Of a DNA stretch of 64,000 bases, positions 8,788-18,413 are shown in pieces (the stretch's first letter is position 1; each line of letters opens with the position of its first letter). This DNA comes from CAZFLD01 sp964519835. GTDB taxonomy: Bacteria > Spirochaetota > Spirochaetia > DSM-27196 > CAZFLD01. Position numbers and translations under genes: made by a program. The notes under the pieces are model-generated. The model saw nothing but the letters and a program-made list of their open reading frames with translations, made no database searches and was not told the DNA's origin. Where the stretch lies: assembly GCA_964519835.1 (NCBI GenBank), contig CAZFLD010000014.1:5145-69144 (forward strand), read 5' to 3'.

Positions 8788-9745
8788 CTGCTTCGACCGG
8801 GGTGTTCGCCGGGATGTGGTTGCCCACCACCATAAAAAGGCCTGGGTGAGGCTTCCCAATCTCGATGCAGCGCTCCACCTCTTCGCGGATCGCGGCTTGG
8901 TCGCCGTCCAAAAGAACTCTGGTGTCCGCATTCCCGACAAAAAAGTGTGTCTTGCCATACGTCTTGGCGATGTAGGCAATGTCGGTCATGGGCTCGATCA
9001 CAAAGCCGCTGACCCCGGTACCGGCGATGTCGTCGATAAACTCGGAGAAGTCCCCATCGCTGGTATACACGATGATCTTGCCCGATTTCTTCAACGGCTC
9101 CAAGAGACGGCGGTAGTTGGGAAAGACGTATTCCCGATACCACTTTGGGCTGATAAACGGACCACTACTCCAAACGATGTCGTCGTGAACCATAATCACC
9201 GGTGACTTCGACAAGGCGGCAGCGGTGAAGAACTGAAATGCCCAGTCGGTGTATCGTCCCGCAACGGCTCCGAAGGCGTCTCCGTCTATGCCGGCAGCCG
9301 TTAGCAGCAGGTCCCAGCCAAAGAGCTCGATAAGACCACTGATCAGGCTAATGTAGATTCCGGTCATGTTCACCGCGTCGGGAAAGCGCCGGCAGTTACG
9401 TTGGTACTGATTGTCCATGTCGGCAATCAGGCGCTCCTGAGTATATGATGGGAGCATTGAGCACGGGTCAAAGGCCAGAGCTTGTTCGGGGGCTTCGAAG
9501 GGACTCCGTTCCGGCTTGACCTTATCGGCTCCGTCGGACGCGTACACCGCGTGCCCCATGTCCGTGTGGAAGTCTCCGAGGTAGGACCGGTGGATCTGCA
9601 CCGCCCAGACAAAGTCGTAGTTCCAAGCACGCACAAAATCCTGCGTCGCTTGTTCGCGTTTGTCCTCGGATGACGCGGCATCGACGTGCCGGCCGATCAC
9701 TTGCGATATCAGAGGCCAGTGATAAACATGGGCGGAGTATTCGGT
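8744..9745 (-). pseudogene. Truncated duplicate of the UroD-like gene at 19871-20932
   Basis: Bases 8866-9748 are identical to 19993-20875, read by eye over 883 bases. The coding frame lacks the first 35 or so residues of the complete copy: at 9746 the sequence jumps to a fragment of the neighbouring aldo/keto reductase gene, with the three bases CCG shared at the break. No ATG or ribosome binding site serves the frame; only an internal GTG at 9700 could start it, giving 318 residues. The last 40 codons (8746-8865) differ from the intact copy at roughly 14 positions. It overlaps the end of the molybdenum hydroxylase gene tail to tail. Probably non-functional. Confidence 0.8.
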
Positions 9746-9797
9746 CCGGCTTGCCCCAATAATCGTACTGGTTACCCGCGGGTCTTGGAGTACCCAA
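9746..9797 (-). pseudogene. Fragment of an aldo/keto reductase gene
   Basis: About 50 bases match 21034-21084, inside the intact aldo/keto reductase gene, with a single difference at 9781. Translated on the minus strand it gives WVLQDPRVTSTIIGASR, and it reads in frame into the truncated UroD-like copy. A TAG stop lies directly upstream. The stretch 9798-9993 beyond it holds no gene that I can recognise. Confidence 0.75.
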
Positions 9798-9993
9798 TCC
9801 TATTGTACAGACAGCCCGCCGGGAGATGATTGCCGGTTTTTGGTCCAGCGCACCGATTCTTGCACGACGCCCGTTCCGCGCGTTCCGGTGGGCAACGCGA
9901 AATTCCGGTCCGACGACCCAAAAAGGCGAGTCTCGAAGTCGTCGACTTTGGTCTATTGTTACGTTCTCGATCGAATAAGGCCCCGGAGGCTCT

Positions 9994-12323
9994 ATGGTGA
10001 ATACAGACACGCAGAGAGATAGGTTGACGGTTCACTGGACGGAGCCGAGCAAAAGCTCCGAAGAATCGATGCCCACCGGTGGCTGCGGGCTTGGTCTCAA
10101 CGTATGGGTAGAAGACGGGGACATTCTTGTCCACTTTCAACAGAGCGGTACCTTCGATGAGCACAACGGCTTTCCCAAGCTTGGGCGGCTCCGCCTGCGC
10201 CCGATGGGTGGACCGACCGGCGTTGGCGACTTCTCCCAGACGCTCGACACCGTCACCGGCGAGATCGAGGCTAAATGGCAAGTCGCCACTCAAAGCGTTC
10301 GCGCGGTTGTGTGGGCCTCCCAGTCCAACCCTGAGTTTCACATCGAGCTTGAAGGGAGCCGCGACCTCGTTTGGGAAGCGCGCTACGAGACCTGGCGATT
10401 TGAGGACCGGATTTCTCCCGCCGAAGAAGGCTCCACCTACTTTGGCGAGCGTTTTGACATATTCGCGTACCCCTTTTATCCGCACGATCTGGTCCGACAC
10501 GATTTGTTTTTGCCACCAAAACGACAACAGCGATTTGGCCTTCGACAAGGAAATGGATCAACAGGGATTTAGGGAGTACAAAAAGGACCTGTACAATCCG
10601 CAAAAGGATCTTGTCTTTGGGGGCCTGCGGTGTACCGATCAAGCGGAGTACATGGGTCCTGTGTTGGGAAGCTACCTGGGCACGGCATACATGGCCTACC
10701 GCCTCCGTTTGGCCCCCTCCGCGCAACGGCGTGTATCGGTCGTCTGCCGTTCCGCGAAGCACCAAAGCGCAGATGATTGGCGCTCGGCGATCCTCGCGCG
10801 GGCCGCAGCGCTGGACGACGCGACCGTGGATCGGGATAGGGAAGCCACGTACGCATGGTGGCGGGAGTTCTGGGATCGGAGCCATATCGCAATAGAGCCC
10901 CGCGACAGCGACGCCGAGCGGAGTCGTCGAGCTCTCCAAGTCTCCAAAAACTATCGCCTGTTCCGATTTTTGCTCGGCACCAACCACAGGGGTACGTTCC
11001 CAACGAAGTTCAACGGTGGAAATCACACCTATGACTCCGGACTGGTTCACGACGTTGAGATGGAGCGGGGTCTTGGCATTACGGAGCCGAAGAATAAACG
11101 GCACTTTGATTTTGGTCCCGATTTTCGGGCATGGGGTGGCGGTAGCCTGACGCAGCAGAACCAGCGCCTTGTCTACTGGCCGATGATCAAATCCGGCGAT
11201 ACGGACCTTATGGACCCGCAGCTGGACTGGTGTATCAACGCGCTGCCGGCAGCCGAGCTGCGCTCCCAAATCGCCTGGGGACACGCCGGGTGTAGTTTTA
11301 CCGAGCAGATAAACAACTTCGGCATACCCATCGGCAGTCACTTTGGTTGGGAGCGCGATCCAAGCCTCGGCCTCGGTGACCAGATCAGCCAACCGGTAAA
11401 CAAGCTCTACCATGCCCAGCTTGAGTTCGCCTGGATGATGCTGATGGTCCACCGGTACACGGGCAATCTCAAGGCCGACTACCTTCGCTTTGTCGACAGC
11501 GCCATGGAGTTTTACTTCCTTCACCACGAGTATCAAGCCCGAATCGCCGGTCGCAGTGCTTACGATGAAAATGGCAAGCTGATCATAAGTCCGTCGATCG
11601 CGCTGGAGACCTATCGAAATGCTACCAATCCGACCGAGGTAATCACCGGATTGCGCAGTATCTATGAGTACCTTCTCGAAACCGACCTTGTCTCCGACGA
11701 CAAAAGGAATCACTACCGCGAGCGTCTTGCGCATCTACCGGAGCCCGCGACGCGGGTGATGGATGGCAAGACTTGCATCTCGCCCGCCAAGTCCTGGGAC
11801 GAAGTCAAAAACTGCGAGTTGCCTCAGCTGTATCCACTGTTCCCCTACGAGCGACTTGGCGTTGGAAAACCTGATCTTGAACTGGCTCTGAACACGTGGC
11901 GTCACGGTAGCCACGAGGTCGACTGCCAGAAAGGCTACGTCAGTTGGCAGCAAACAGGCATCTTCTGCGCTCACCTCGGTCTCGTGGAGGAAGCGGTTCA
12001 CTACCTGTTTCTCAAACTTGGCGACAGCGGCCGTCGCTTTCCGGCGTTCTGGGGCCCGGGGGCGGACTGGGTGCCCGACCACAACTGGGGGGGGGAGCGG
12101 CATGATTCAACTACAGGACATGCTGCTGCAGACGACCGGCGACTCCATACTCCTTTTCCCCTTTTGGCCAAAGGAGTGGGACGTGTCTTTCAAGCTTCAC
12201 GCGCCGGAAAATACCGTTGTGGAGTGCGACTACCACGATGGAGCAATCAACCGCCTTGTTGTAACGCCTGCATCGCGTGAGGGCGACGTAGTCCTGCCGG
12301 ACTATCTTCGACCAAATAATTGA
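9994..12323 (+). pseudogene. DUF5703/GH95-like glycoside hydrolase gene with two frameshifts
   Basis: The product would be about 775 residues: an N-terminal beta-sandwich followed by an (alpha/alpha)6 catalytic-type domain with FNGG, a D-F-R-x-WGGG segment, QNQRL and YWPM motifs typical of DUF5703/GH95-like proteins. It starts at the ATG at 9994 after GGAGG. Frame changes are needed at an A4 run (10518-10521), where losing one A restores PPNDNSDLAF, and at a G9 run (12087-12095), where losing one G restores WGGSGMIQLQ. Both are single-base homopolymer events, so they could be sequencing errors, true decay or slippage. A related but far more decayed relic lies at 22181-22523. Likely substrate: a fucosylated or other complex glycan (inference). 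Confidence 0.75.
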
Positions 12324-12339
12324 GGGAGGAAAGCAGTAA

Positions 12340-13131
12340 ATGGATACAAATCGAATTTCGTGCTGCAACTATTCGATTCGCCTGGAGGGTCTTCGGTACG
12401 TGTTCGGCCTGATTGCTCGCTCGGGTTACAAAAAGGTCGATCTGTGGGGTGGCCCGCCCCACTACCAGAGCAACGCTCGTGACTGCGACATTCCGGCGCT
12501 AAAGGAAAAGGCCGCTTCATACGGTCTTGTGATCGCCAATCTCGGAACGTATGGCGGAAGAACCTTTGAGTCGGCGGGATACCACCAGGCAATGGCAACA
12601 CTCAAGGAAGACGTGGACAATGCGGTTACGCTGGGAAGTCGATCGATCCGCGTCTCGCCGGGCCACGGCGAAGACCCGAAGCTCGCCGACGAAATGATCC
12701 CGTTCTTCCAAGAGGCCGCTGCCTACGCCGCTTCCAAAGGTATCTACCTTGGCGCAGAGAACCACGCCGGAAGCATCGCGTGCTATCCGGATCTGATTAT
12801 GCGTTTGGTGAGCGCAGTCGATTCGGCGCACTTTGGGGTCTTGTACGATCCGGCCAACCTGATGCATTGCCAGGTTGACTACAAAGAGGCGTACAAGGCA
12901 TTCCAGGGGCGCATCGTCCACGCCCATATAAAGGACAGCGTCTGGAGGGACGGCGAGTATCACAGAACGATGATCGGTGCCGGCGATGTGGACATGGAGT
13001 GGATCGTCTCGCATCTCGAGGACGACGGCTATACCGGAGATTATGCTCTGGAGTTCGAGCTGCACCACGAGGTCTTTGTAAACGATGCGTTGCCGCAGTG
13101 GCTCCAATACTTTCGTGGCGTCGGAACATGA
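12340..13131 (+). CDS. Sugar phosphate isomerase/epimerase (TIM barrel)
   Basis: A 263-residue xylose-isomerase-like TIM-barrel protein. Candidate metal ligands fall where the family places them: E in the LGAENHAGS segment near 148, D in LYDPANLM near 170, H in HAHIKD near 196 and E in ALEFELHH near 232. The ATG at 12340 follows GGGAGGAAA by nine bases. The gene comes directly after the broken DUF5703 gene and probably shares its transcript. It is only distantly related to the other epimerases of the window. Substrate unknown; it may epimerise or isomerise a keto-sugar produced by a neighbouring oxidoreductase. Confidence 0.85.
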   Translation: MDTNRISCCNYSIRLEGLRYVFGLIARSGYKKVDLWGGPPHYQSNARDCDIPALKEKAASYGLVIANLGTYGGRTFESAGYHQAMATLKEDVDNAVTLGSRSIRVSPGHGEDPKLADEMIPFFQEAAAYAASKGIYLGAENHAGSIACYPDLIMRLVSAVDSAHFGVLYDPANLMHCQVDYKEAYKAFQGRIVHAHIKDSVWRDGEYHRTMIGAGDVDMEWIVSHLEDDGYTGDYALEFELHHEVFVNDALPQWLQYFRGVGT

Positions 13132-13185
13132 CTCAACTTCCGCACCCACAAGGCGAATAGATCTGCCGCGTTCTCCGACTCTCCG

Positions 13186-14196
13186 TTAGAGTGTCACCAC
13201 CGATTTGGTATCGATCGACCGTCGGGCCGCGTCTAGAATTCTCATTACTGCGTCCATATCCGTAAGGGGAATCGGTCTCTGTTTCGTTTCTACCATAGTG
13301 GCGAAAGCATCGAGTGTTCCTGCGGTCCCGCTTCGCCGGTGGTAGACTCCGGGGGCTCCGCGGAAAACCGCGCTGTTATAGTATGTCACGTCGCTTTCCA
13401 TAATAAACGATTGCAATATGCCCTTCGACGCATGGAGAATAAAGTGGCCCTGGGAGGGGCGAACGTGACCGAGATCCTCTTCATACCCCCCCGACACCTT
13501 GCCGATGGCGGTTGGTCCGTTTCTGTACTTGATGTGGATGATTCCCGTGTCTTCGGAATACATGTCGGGGACCGAGTTTTTCGAGGCGGTCGCGTAGACG
13601 GATTCGATGTCCGTTCCGAGCGCTTTCACGATCGGATCAACAACATGCACGCCGTAGTTGACCACAAATCCTCCGCTGGATTCAATGCGGTCCTGCCAGT
13701 AACCCGGCGGGCAGGGGTGCGGTTCAAAGCACTCAGCAAAGAGGGGGACCCCGGCCTTGCCGTCGCCGATTGCCGAAAAGATGTGGTTATAGCCCTCAGC
13801 GTAGCGCCGTACCGAACAGGACATCATCGGCGCATCATGCTGTTTCGTGAGATCAAGGATCTTCTTCGCCTGCTCGTAATTGTTCGCAAACGGCTTGTCG
13901 ATGAAGAGTGGGATTCGAGATTCGACGTAGGGAGCGCACAGTTCGTAATGCCGATGCGCTTGCGACGCGCAGAAGACCGCGTCAACGCCTCTTTCGATCA
14001 TTTCATTCGCGTCCCGTACGATCGAAAGGGACGGATAGGTCTTCATGAGTGTGTCTTTTCGCGAGCGCTCTTCTTCCTGGCTCTCGTCATAGGCAAGGAA
14101 AGACACCTCCATTCCATAGCCCGCAACGAGGTGTTTCGCGAAGCCGATCGGGTGGCCGAGCGCGAGTCCGTGTATGCCGAGCCTTTTTGCTGTCAT
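13186..14196 (-). CDS. Gfo/Idh/MocA-family NAD(P)-dependent oxidoreductase
   Basis: A 336-residue two-domain sugar or inositol dehydrogenase. The N-terminal Rossmann part starts KRLGIHGLALGHP, a less canonical form of the GxGxxG loop, and the family motif appears as DKPFA (in place of EKP) near residue 99. The C-terminal alpha/beta domain contains GGFVVNYGVHVVDPI near 176, where the catalytic His of the family is expected. It lies convergent to the epimerase and upstream of no obvious partner. It probably oxidises a sugar hydroxyl to a ketone, as in keto-glycoside pathways; the exact substrate cannot be read from the sequence. Confidence 0.82.
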   Translation of the reverse strand: MTAKRLGIHGLALGHPIGFAKHLVAGYGMEVSFLAYDESQEEERSRKDTLMKTYPSLSIVRDANEMIERGVDAVFCASQAHRHYELCAPYVESRIPLFIDKPFANNYEQAKKILDLTKQHDAPMMSCSVRRYAEGYNHIFSAIGDGKAGVPLFAECFEPHPCPPGYWQDRIESSGGFVVNYGVHVVDPIVKALGTDIESVYATASKNSVPDMYSEDTGIIHIKYRNGPTAIGKVSGGYEEDLGHVRPSQGHFILHASKGILQSFIMESDVTYYNSAVFRGAPGVYHRRSGTAGTLDAFATMVETKQRPIPLTDMDAVMRILDAARRSIDTKSVVTL

Positions 14197-14297
14197 GAGA
14201 TCCGTCCCGTTGAGTCTTTAATGTCAGCCGAGCATAAGAAAAACGGCTGCGCCACGTCAAGGCGTGCATTCTCTCGTAATCGGCGGCAGTGACACCG

Positions 14298-14795
14298 CTA
14301 GTGTACAACGGTCACGCCGTTATGTTCCGCCACATCGTGGCATTTCTGAAGGCAACAAGGCGCAATGTCCGCTGGTGGCGAAGAGAGCGGGAAAAAGCGA
14401 AGCTCCCGGACCTCGGTGGCGTCGGCCTTTAAGTCCGGCAGATCGATGTCGCCCGTCATCAAAAAACAGAACTCCAGGGACTGTACGAGGTCGCCGTTTG
14501 GATACTCGACGTCCCAGTTGGAGCTTGAGAGCACGCTGACTAGAGGCCCCGGTTCCAGGAGAAGCCCGGTTTCTTCGCGAAGCTCGCGGACGGCCGTTTG
14601 GGCAACGGACTCGCCAAGGTCCTGGAATCCTCCGGGGAGGTGCCATGTGCCGAGGTCTGCGTGGCGTGCCAGAAGAATTCTCCGGTCCCGCACCACGGCG
14701 GCGGCAGCGCTCGGAAGGATAAGTTTCCGTGAGCCGAGCACCGACCTGAGGAGTTGCCAGTACTCGACCGACTCGATGCTCACCGGCCGACCCAT
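14298..14795 (-). CDS. Nudix hydrolase
   Basis: A 165-residue pyrophosphohydrolase. The Nudix box is complete: G56-x5-E62-x7-R70-E71-L-R-E74-E75-T-G77-L. The short helical N-terminus (YWQLLRSVLGSRKLILPSAAAAV) is shared by Nudix proteins that act on nucleotides or nucleotide sugars in Firmicutes and spirochaetes. The start codon overlaps the stop of the interrupted FG-GAP gene upstream, so it would be co-translated with it. It would cleave a nucleoside diphosphate linked to some moiety; the substrate is not predictable. Confidence 0.88.
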   Translation of the reverse strand: MGRPVSIESVEYWQLLRSVLGSRKLILPSAAAAVVRDRRILLARHADLGTWHLPGGFQDLGESVAQTAVRELREETGLLLEPGPLVSVLSSSNWDVEYPNGDLVQSLEFCFLMTGDIDLPDLKADATEVRELRFFPLSSPPADIAPCCLQKCHDVAEHNGVTVVH

Positions 14796-15514
14796 TGGCC
14801 GTGATCAAAGCTGTCTGCCACATTCCAGATGACGTCGCCGGAGTGTGGATCAAGAAGTTGGACCTTTTCGGTCAGCAGATCGACCTTGCCCTTCCCACGG
14901 AAGTCGGCAAAGGCCAGGTCATCAAGATGTGTTTCGCGGCAGTAGTCGGCTACGCCTCGCCTAAGAATAGTCTAGCCGTCGTGATCCATAATCACTAGCT
15001 CCCCCGTATTCCATTCCGTGTCGCGATAGCCCGCGTTGATGTGATCGAGCGTGCAAAATGCTATCTCGTCGGCGTCATCGCCCTCGGTGTCGGCCAGGTA
15101 GAACTCGTGGGCAAAGTCGTTGAGCAGCTCGTCCCCGCGCCAGATTTGGTTGAACGATGAGTCGGGCACGACGACTTCATCGGCGCCGTCTCCGTTTATG
15201 TCGACCAGGCTGGGAAGTGGAGTCCCCCAGTTCCCGTTGCTTCTGAGTCGACAGTCAAACACCACGCTACCGTCCAATCGCACAAAGCGAAGGCGATTTC
15301 CATCCTGGTTCAAGCACCCAAACTCGAGGCGGCCGTCGCTGTCGACGTCGCCGATCTCGAAGGAGTAGTTGGGATCGCAGCGCAGATCCGCTTGGTGGGC
15401 AATGTAATATGGGTTCACTACATGCAGGGTAACACATCGTCGTTTGTTGGGCGTGTTGCTTCTTTTTGGAACTTTGTTACCCCTTTTTCTGTCTTGGTCA
15501 ATGCCGATTAACAC
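14780..15514 (-). pseudogene. FG-GAP/VCBS-repeat protein, rhamnogalacturonan-lyase-like, interrupted by a stop
   Basis: The frame encodes repeated calcium-loop elements: IGDVDSDGRLEFG, VDINGDGADEVV, LADTEGDDADEIA and, after an in-frame TAG at 14972-14974, FADFRGKGKVDLL. These are FG-GAP/VCBS beta-propeller blades as found in PL11-type rhamnogalacturonan lyases. The frame resumes without any shift after the TAG and ends at 14780, just inside the Nudix start. At about 230-245 codons it is far shorter than a full lyase and has no signal peptide, so it looks like a fragment missing both ends. The true start is unclear; 15514 is only where the frame opens. Confidence 0.55.
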
Positions 15515-15653
15515 TGCGGCTCTGACTCTGCTACGATCTCTATGCAGTAAGTACGCCCTGAAGCGCTATCGATGGGGCAAGCGTGGGCATAGGAGGCTGA
15601 CCGTGCTGGAACTAAAAACGGCGCAATCCGGTGGGCAACAAAAACAAGAGAGC

Positions 15654-16802
15654 ATGACATCGAGGGAACGGGTCCTCAAAGCTACCCGCCACGAATCTGT
15701 CGATCGAATGCCGATCGACCTTGGTTCCACCACGTCAAGCAGCATTAACGCATTTGCCTATTGGAACCTTAGGAAGTATCTCGGTTTGTCTCTCGAGCCG
15801 ATCGAGATTCGGGATATTGTGCAATTTACGCCCCGTCTAGGGCGCGAAATCCTGGAGCGATTCCATTGTGATGCCGTTGCGCTGCAGCCCTACCCGGAAA
15901 GCACCCATGTGTGGAATCCACGAGGTGACTACCAGTTCTTGTTGCCTAAGCATGTCCAACCGGAGAAAAACGCCGACGGCGATTGGGTTGCGAACTACGG
16001 CGCCGCAAAGATTCGTATGTCGAGCGGCGCATACCACTTCGACATTTTGAGCGTAGACAGGAGTCTTATCGTAAACAAAGAAGATGAACTAATTGCACGC
16101 ACGACGTCTGAGGCCGAAAAACTGTATCATGGAACAGATTATTACCTTACCTTCAGTGGATTCTCGGGTTACTTTCAAATGAACCCGGAATGGCTGACGA
16201 GGCTCATGCTGGAAAAGGAAGTCATTAAGGCCGAAAACGAAAGCCTTCTTGAAAAGAACATCAGCAAAGTCGAGAAAGTCATTAAGTACATGGGTGAATA
16301 CATACAAGCGGTGAGAATAAGCTGTGACTTGGGCACCCAACGGGGACCGTGGTGTGATCCGGCCTTGATGGAAGAAGCGGTCATGCCATACTTCAAGCGA
16401 TTCTGCGATTATGTTCATAGCCACAGTGATCTATCGGTGCATCTTCACTCATGCGGTGGAATTCGGCCGCTTATACCAATGCTTATTGACTGTGGGATTG
16501 ACATACTCAATCCTGTACAGGTATCGGCCGCGAATATGGATCCCCATGAGCTAAAAGAAGAGTTTGGCGGTCAATTGAGCTTCTGGGGAGGTGGTTGTGA
16601 TACCCAGAGGATCTTGCGCACCAATGATAATGCCTTGATTGCGGAGAACGTCGAGTTCCTGACCGAGACCTTCAAGCCCGGATCCGGGTATGTATTTACT
16701 CAGGTTCACAATATTCTGGGCAACGTCGAACCAAAAAGTGTAGTGACAATGTTGGACACGGCATATAAGCACAGCTTCTACACCTCGTCGACCGCCGAGT
16801 GA
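15654..16802 (+). CDS. Uroporphyrinogen decarboxylase-family methyltransferase with zinc motif
   Basis: A 382-residue UroD-fold protein. The zinc ligands of the methylcobalamin methyltransferases (MtaA/MtbA/CmuA type) are present as H265-S-C267 and C315 (GGGC). Such proteins move methyl groups between a corrinoid and a thiol, or serve in demethylation pathways. The ATG at 15654 is chosen because AAGAGAG precedes it and MTSRERVLKATRHE is the usual family N-terminus; the 70 codons of open frame upstream do not look coding. No corrinoid protein is encoded nearby, so the acceptor is unknown. It differs clearly from the two UroD-like copies at 8.7 and 19.9 kb, which lack the zinc motif. Confidence 0.85.
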   Translation: MTSRERVLKATRHESVDRMPIDLGSTTSSSINAFAYWNLRKYLGLSLEPIEIRDIVQFTPRLGREILERFHCDAVALQPYPESTHVWNPRGDYQFLLPKHVQPEKNADGDWVANYGAAKIRMSSGAYHFDILSVDRSLIVNKEDELIARTTSEAEKLYHGTDYYLTFSGFSGYFQMNPEWLTRLMLEKEVIKAENESLLEKNISKVEKVIKYMGEYIQAVRISCDLGTQRGPWCDPALMEEAVMPYFKRFCDYVHSHSDLSVHLHSCGGIRPLIPMLIDCGIDILNPVQVSAANMDPHELKEEFGGQLSFWGGGCDTQRILRTNDNALIAENVEFLTETFKPGSGYVFTQVHNILGNVEPKSVVTMLDTAYKHSFYTSSTAE

Positions 16803-16809
16803 GGATAGC

Positions 16810-18389
16810 ATGGCAGACGTCGAACTCAAGCAGCATCATTTGCCCGCGTCTGATTTTCCGTTTGATAGCAGTGAAGGGCAATGGTTCGGCGTAACATCGG
16901 ACGGCCGCTCAGGGTGGCTTGCCGGGAGTGTCCATAGCCGCGCAGTTTTGGCGGGACATACAGTCAATTCGCCTCAAGGGGCCATGACGGTCTGAGCAAT
17001 GGCGATGGACGACCTGAGCATCTGGAACGAACCGAAGTTTACCTTGGATGTGGAGACGGACTACTGCGAAATGGTGCTCTTGTCTGAGCATCTGCCGGAG
17101 ACAAAATCAACTCGGGACGCCGATGGCAATCCTGTTCCGGGACCGCTGCGGAGCTGGCGCGGGGCGGCTTTTTGTGTGGTCTGGCAGGCCTACTGGTATC
17201 CGAGCCTGTTTGCTAAGTTTTTCAGGAGCGGCGTCTACGCCGCGCCCAAAGGCGTCGGGTCTCAACAGTCCGCCTACGTTCCGGAGCTGACGGCCATCGT
17301 GACCGTGGACCATTGGTCGCCGCGACGCGAAACTTGGTACCAGCTCACGGTCACCTGGGACCATGAGGTCGGCGACTACAATCTCTACATCAACGGAGTG
17401 ATTGCGGGGCACCTCAATCCGTTCGGGCGGAAGACACACCGCGAAGATTGTGGCGAAAGGCTGGTGGTGGGAAACCCTGCCTGGGCACTCTCGGATCTGC
17501 GTTTTTTTTCGACGGCCGTGCCGACGATGACTGGGTGGCGCGGCAGTTCGAGATCGAGGCGAACCCGAGGTCTGAGCAAAAGCGGGGGGAGCACCTCCGC
17601 GTCTACGGGGGTGTGGGGATTCCCGAACTCGAGCTTGTCCCGGACGCGGATTTCGTGGAAAACGTCTCGCTCTCACTCCAGGAACCGGAACACCTCGAGT
17701 ATTTCCACCAGCAAGGAATGCCCGGGTGCGTGAAACCAAACACAGAGGGCTTCGAGATTCGGACGCACGACGTAAAGAAGTACAGTCACGAAGGGTTTGA
17801 GTACTCGCAAGGCTATCTCTGGACGAGCGAATTCTTTCGTGGTGACTTGTTTATGGAGTTCGACTTCAAGCCCCTCAAGGACCATGGTTTGTCGCTCTTG
17901 TGCCTTCAGGCAGCCGGTATGCAGGGCGAGGATTTTATGGCCGACTACCCGCTTCGAAGCGACGGCGCCATGCGCCTCGTCTGGGGTTCCAACGTGCGTA
18001 TGTACCACTGGGAGTACTTTCGGGAGTACCAAGACTCGTTCGGTCGCGGAAACTCGTCCGGACTCTTCAAACAACCGTGGAAGCTGCCGCTTGGGCTGCA
18101 GTTTTTTCCGGCGTATCTAGAAAAAGGCGTCTGGCACCGCCTGCAGTTTCTCCAAGACGGCGCGCGACTGCGTGGCAGCATCGACGGGAAACAGATGTTC
18201 GACTCCTATGATAATCCCGATGTCACAGCCGGGCCCGTGTTGCGATGCGGTCGCATAGGCTTTCGAAGCATGGCGAAGACACACATGATCATGGCCAACC
18301 TGCGCATCGCAACCCGCCGAACGGTGGAGTTCCAAGAGGTCAAGGGTCGCCCCGAAGCCGACTTCCCCGGCTGGGAGCTAAGCAGGTAG
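16810..18389 (+). pseudogene. YesU/DUF1961-like family gene broken by a stop and a frameshift
   Basis: The three reading pieces form one protein of about 525 residues: a lectin-like N-terminal part with a TWDHEVGDYNLYING segment, then a DUF1961 (YesU) domain with GYLWTSEFF, MEFDFKPL, VRMYHWEYFREY and FRSMAKTHM motifs. The first two pieces are in the same frame, split by TGA at 16993-16995. The second and third are joined if one T is added to the T8 run at 17502-17509, giving LRFFFDGRADDDW. YesU occurs in the rhamnogalacturonan locus of Bacillus subtilis. The start at 16810 lies eight bases after the methyltransferase gene. Probably inactive unless the two lesions are sequence errors. Confidence 0.7.
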
Positions 18390-18413
18390 TCTTCGAGACC
18401 GGCGATGAAGCCG

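Noticed and set aside
10271..11734. A 487-residue minus-strand frame across the DUF5703 gene
   Set aside because: Antisense to the conserved hydrolase; composition and lack of motifs mark it as a shadow.
16993..16995. In-frame TGA in the YesU-like gene read as selenocysteine or recoding
   Set aside because: No SECIS-like hairpin was seen after it, TGA is used as a normal stop elsewhere, and the gene has a second lesion.
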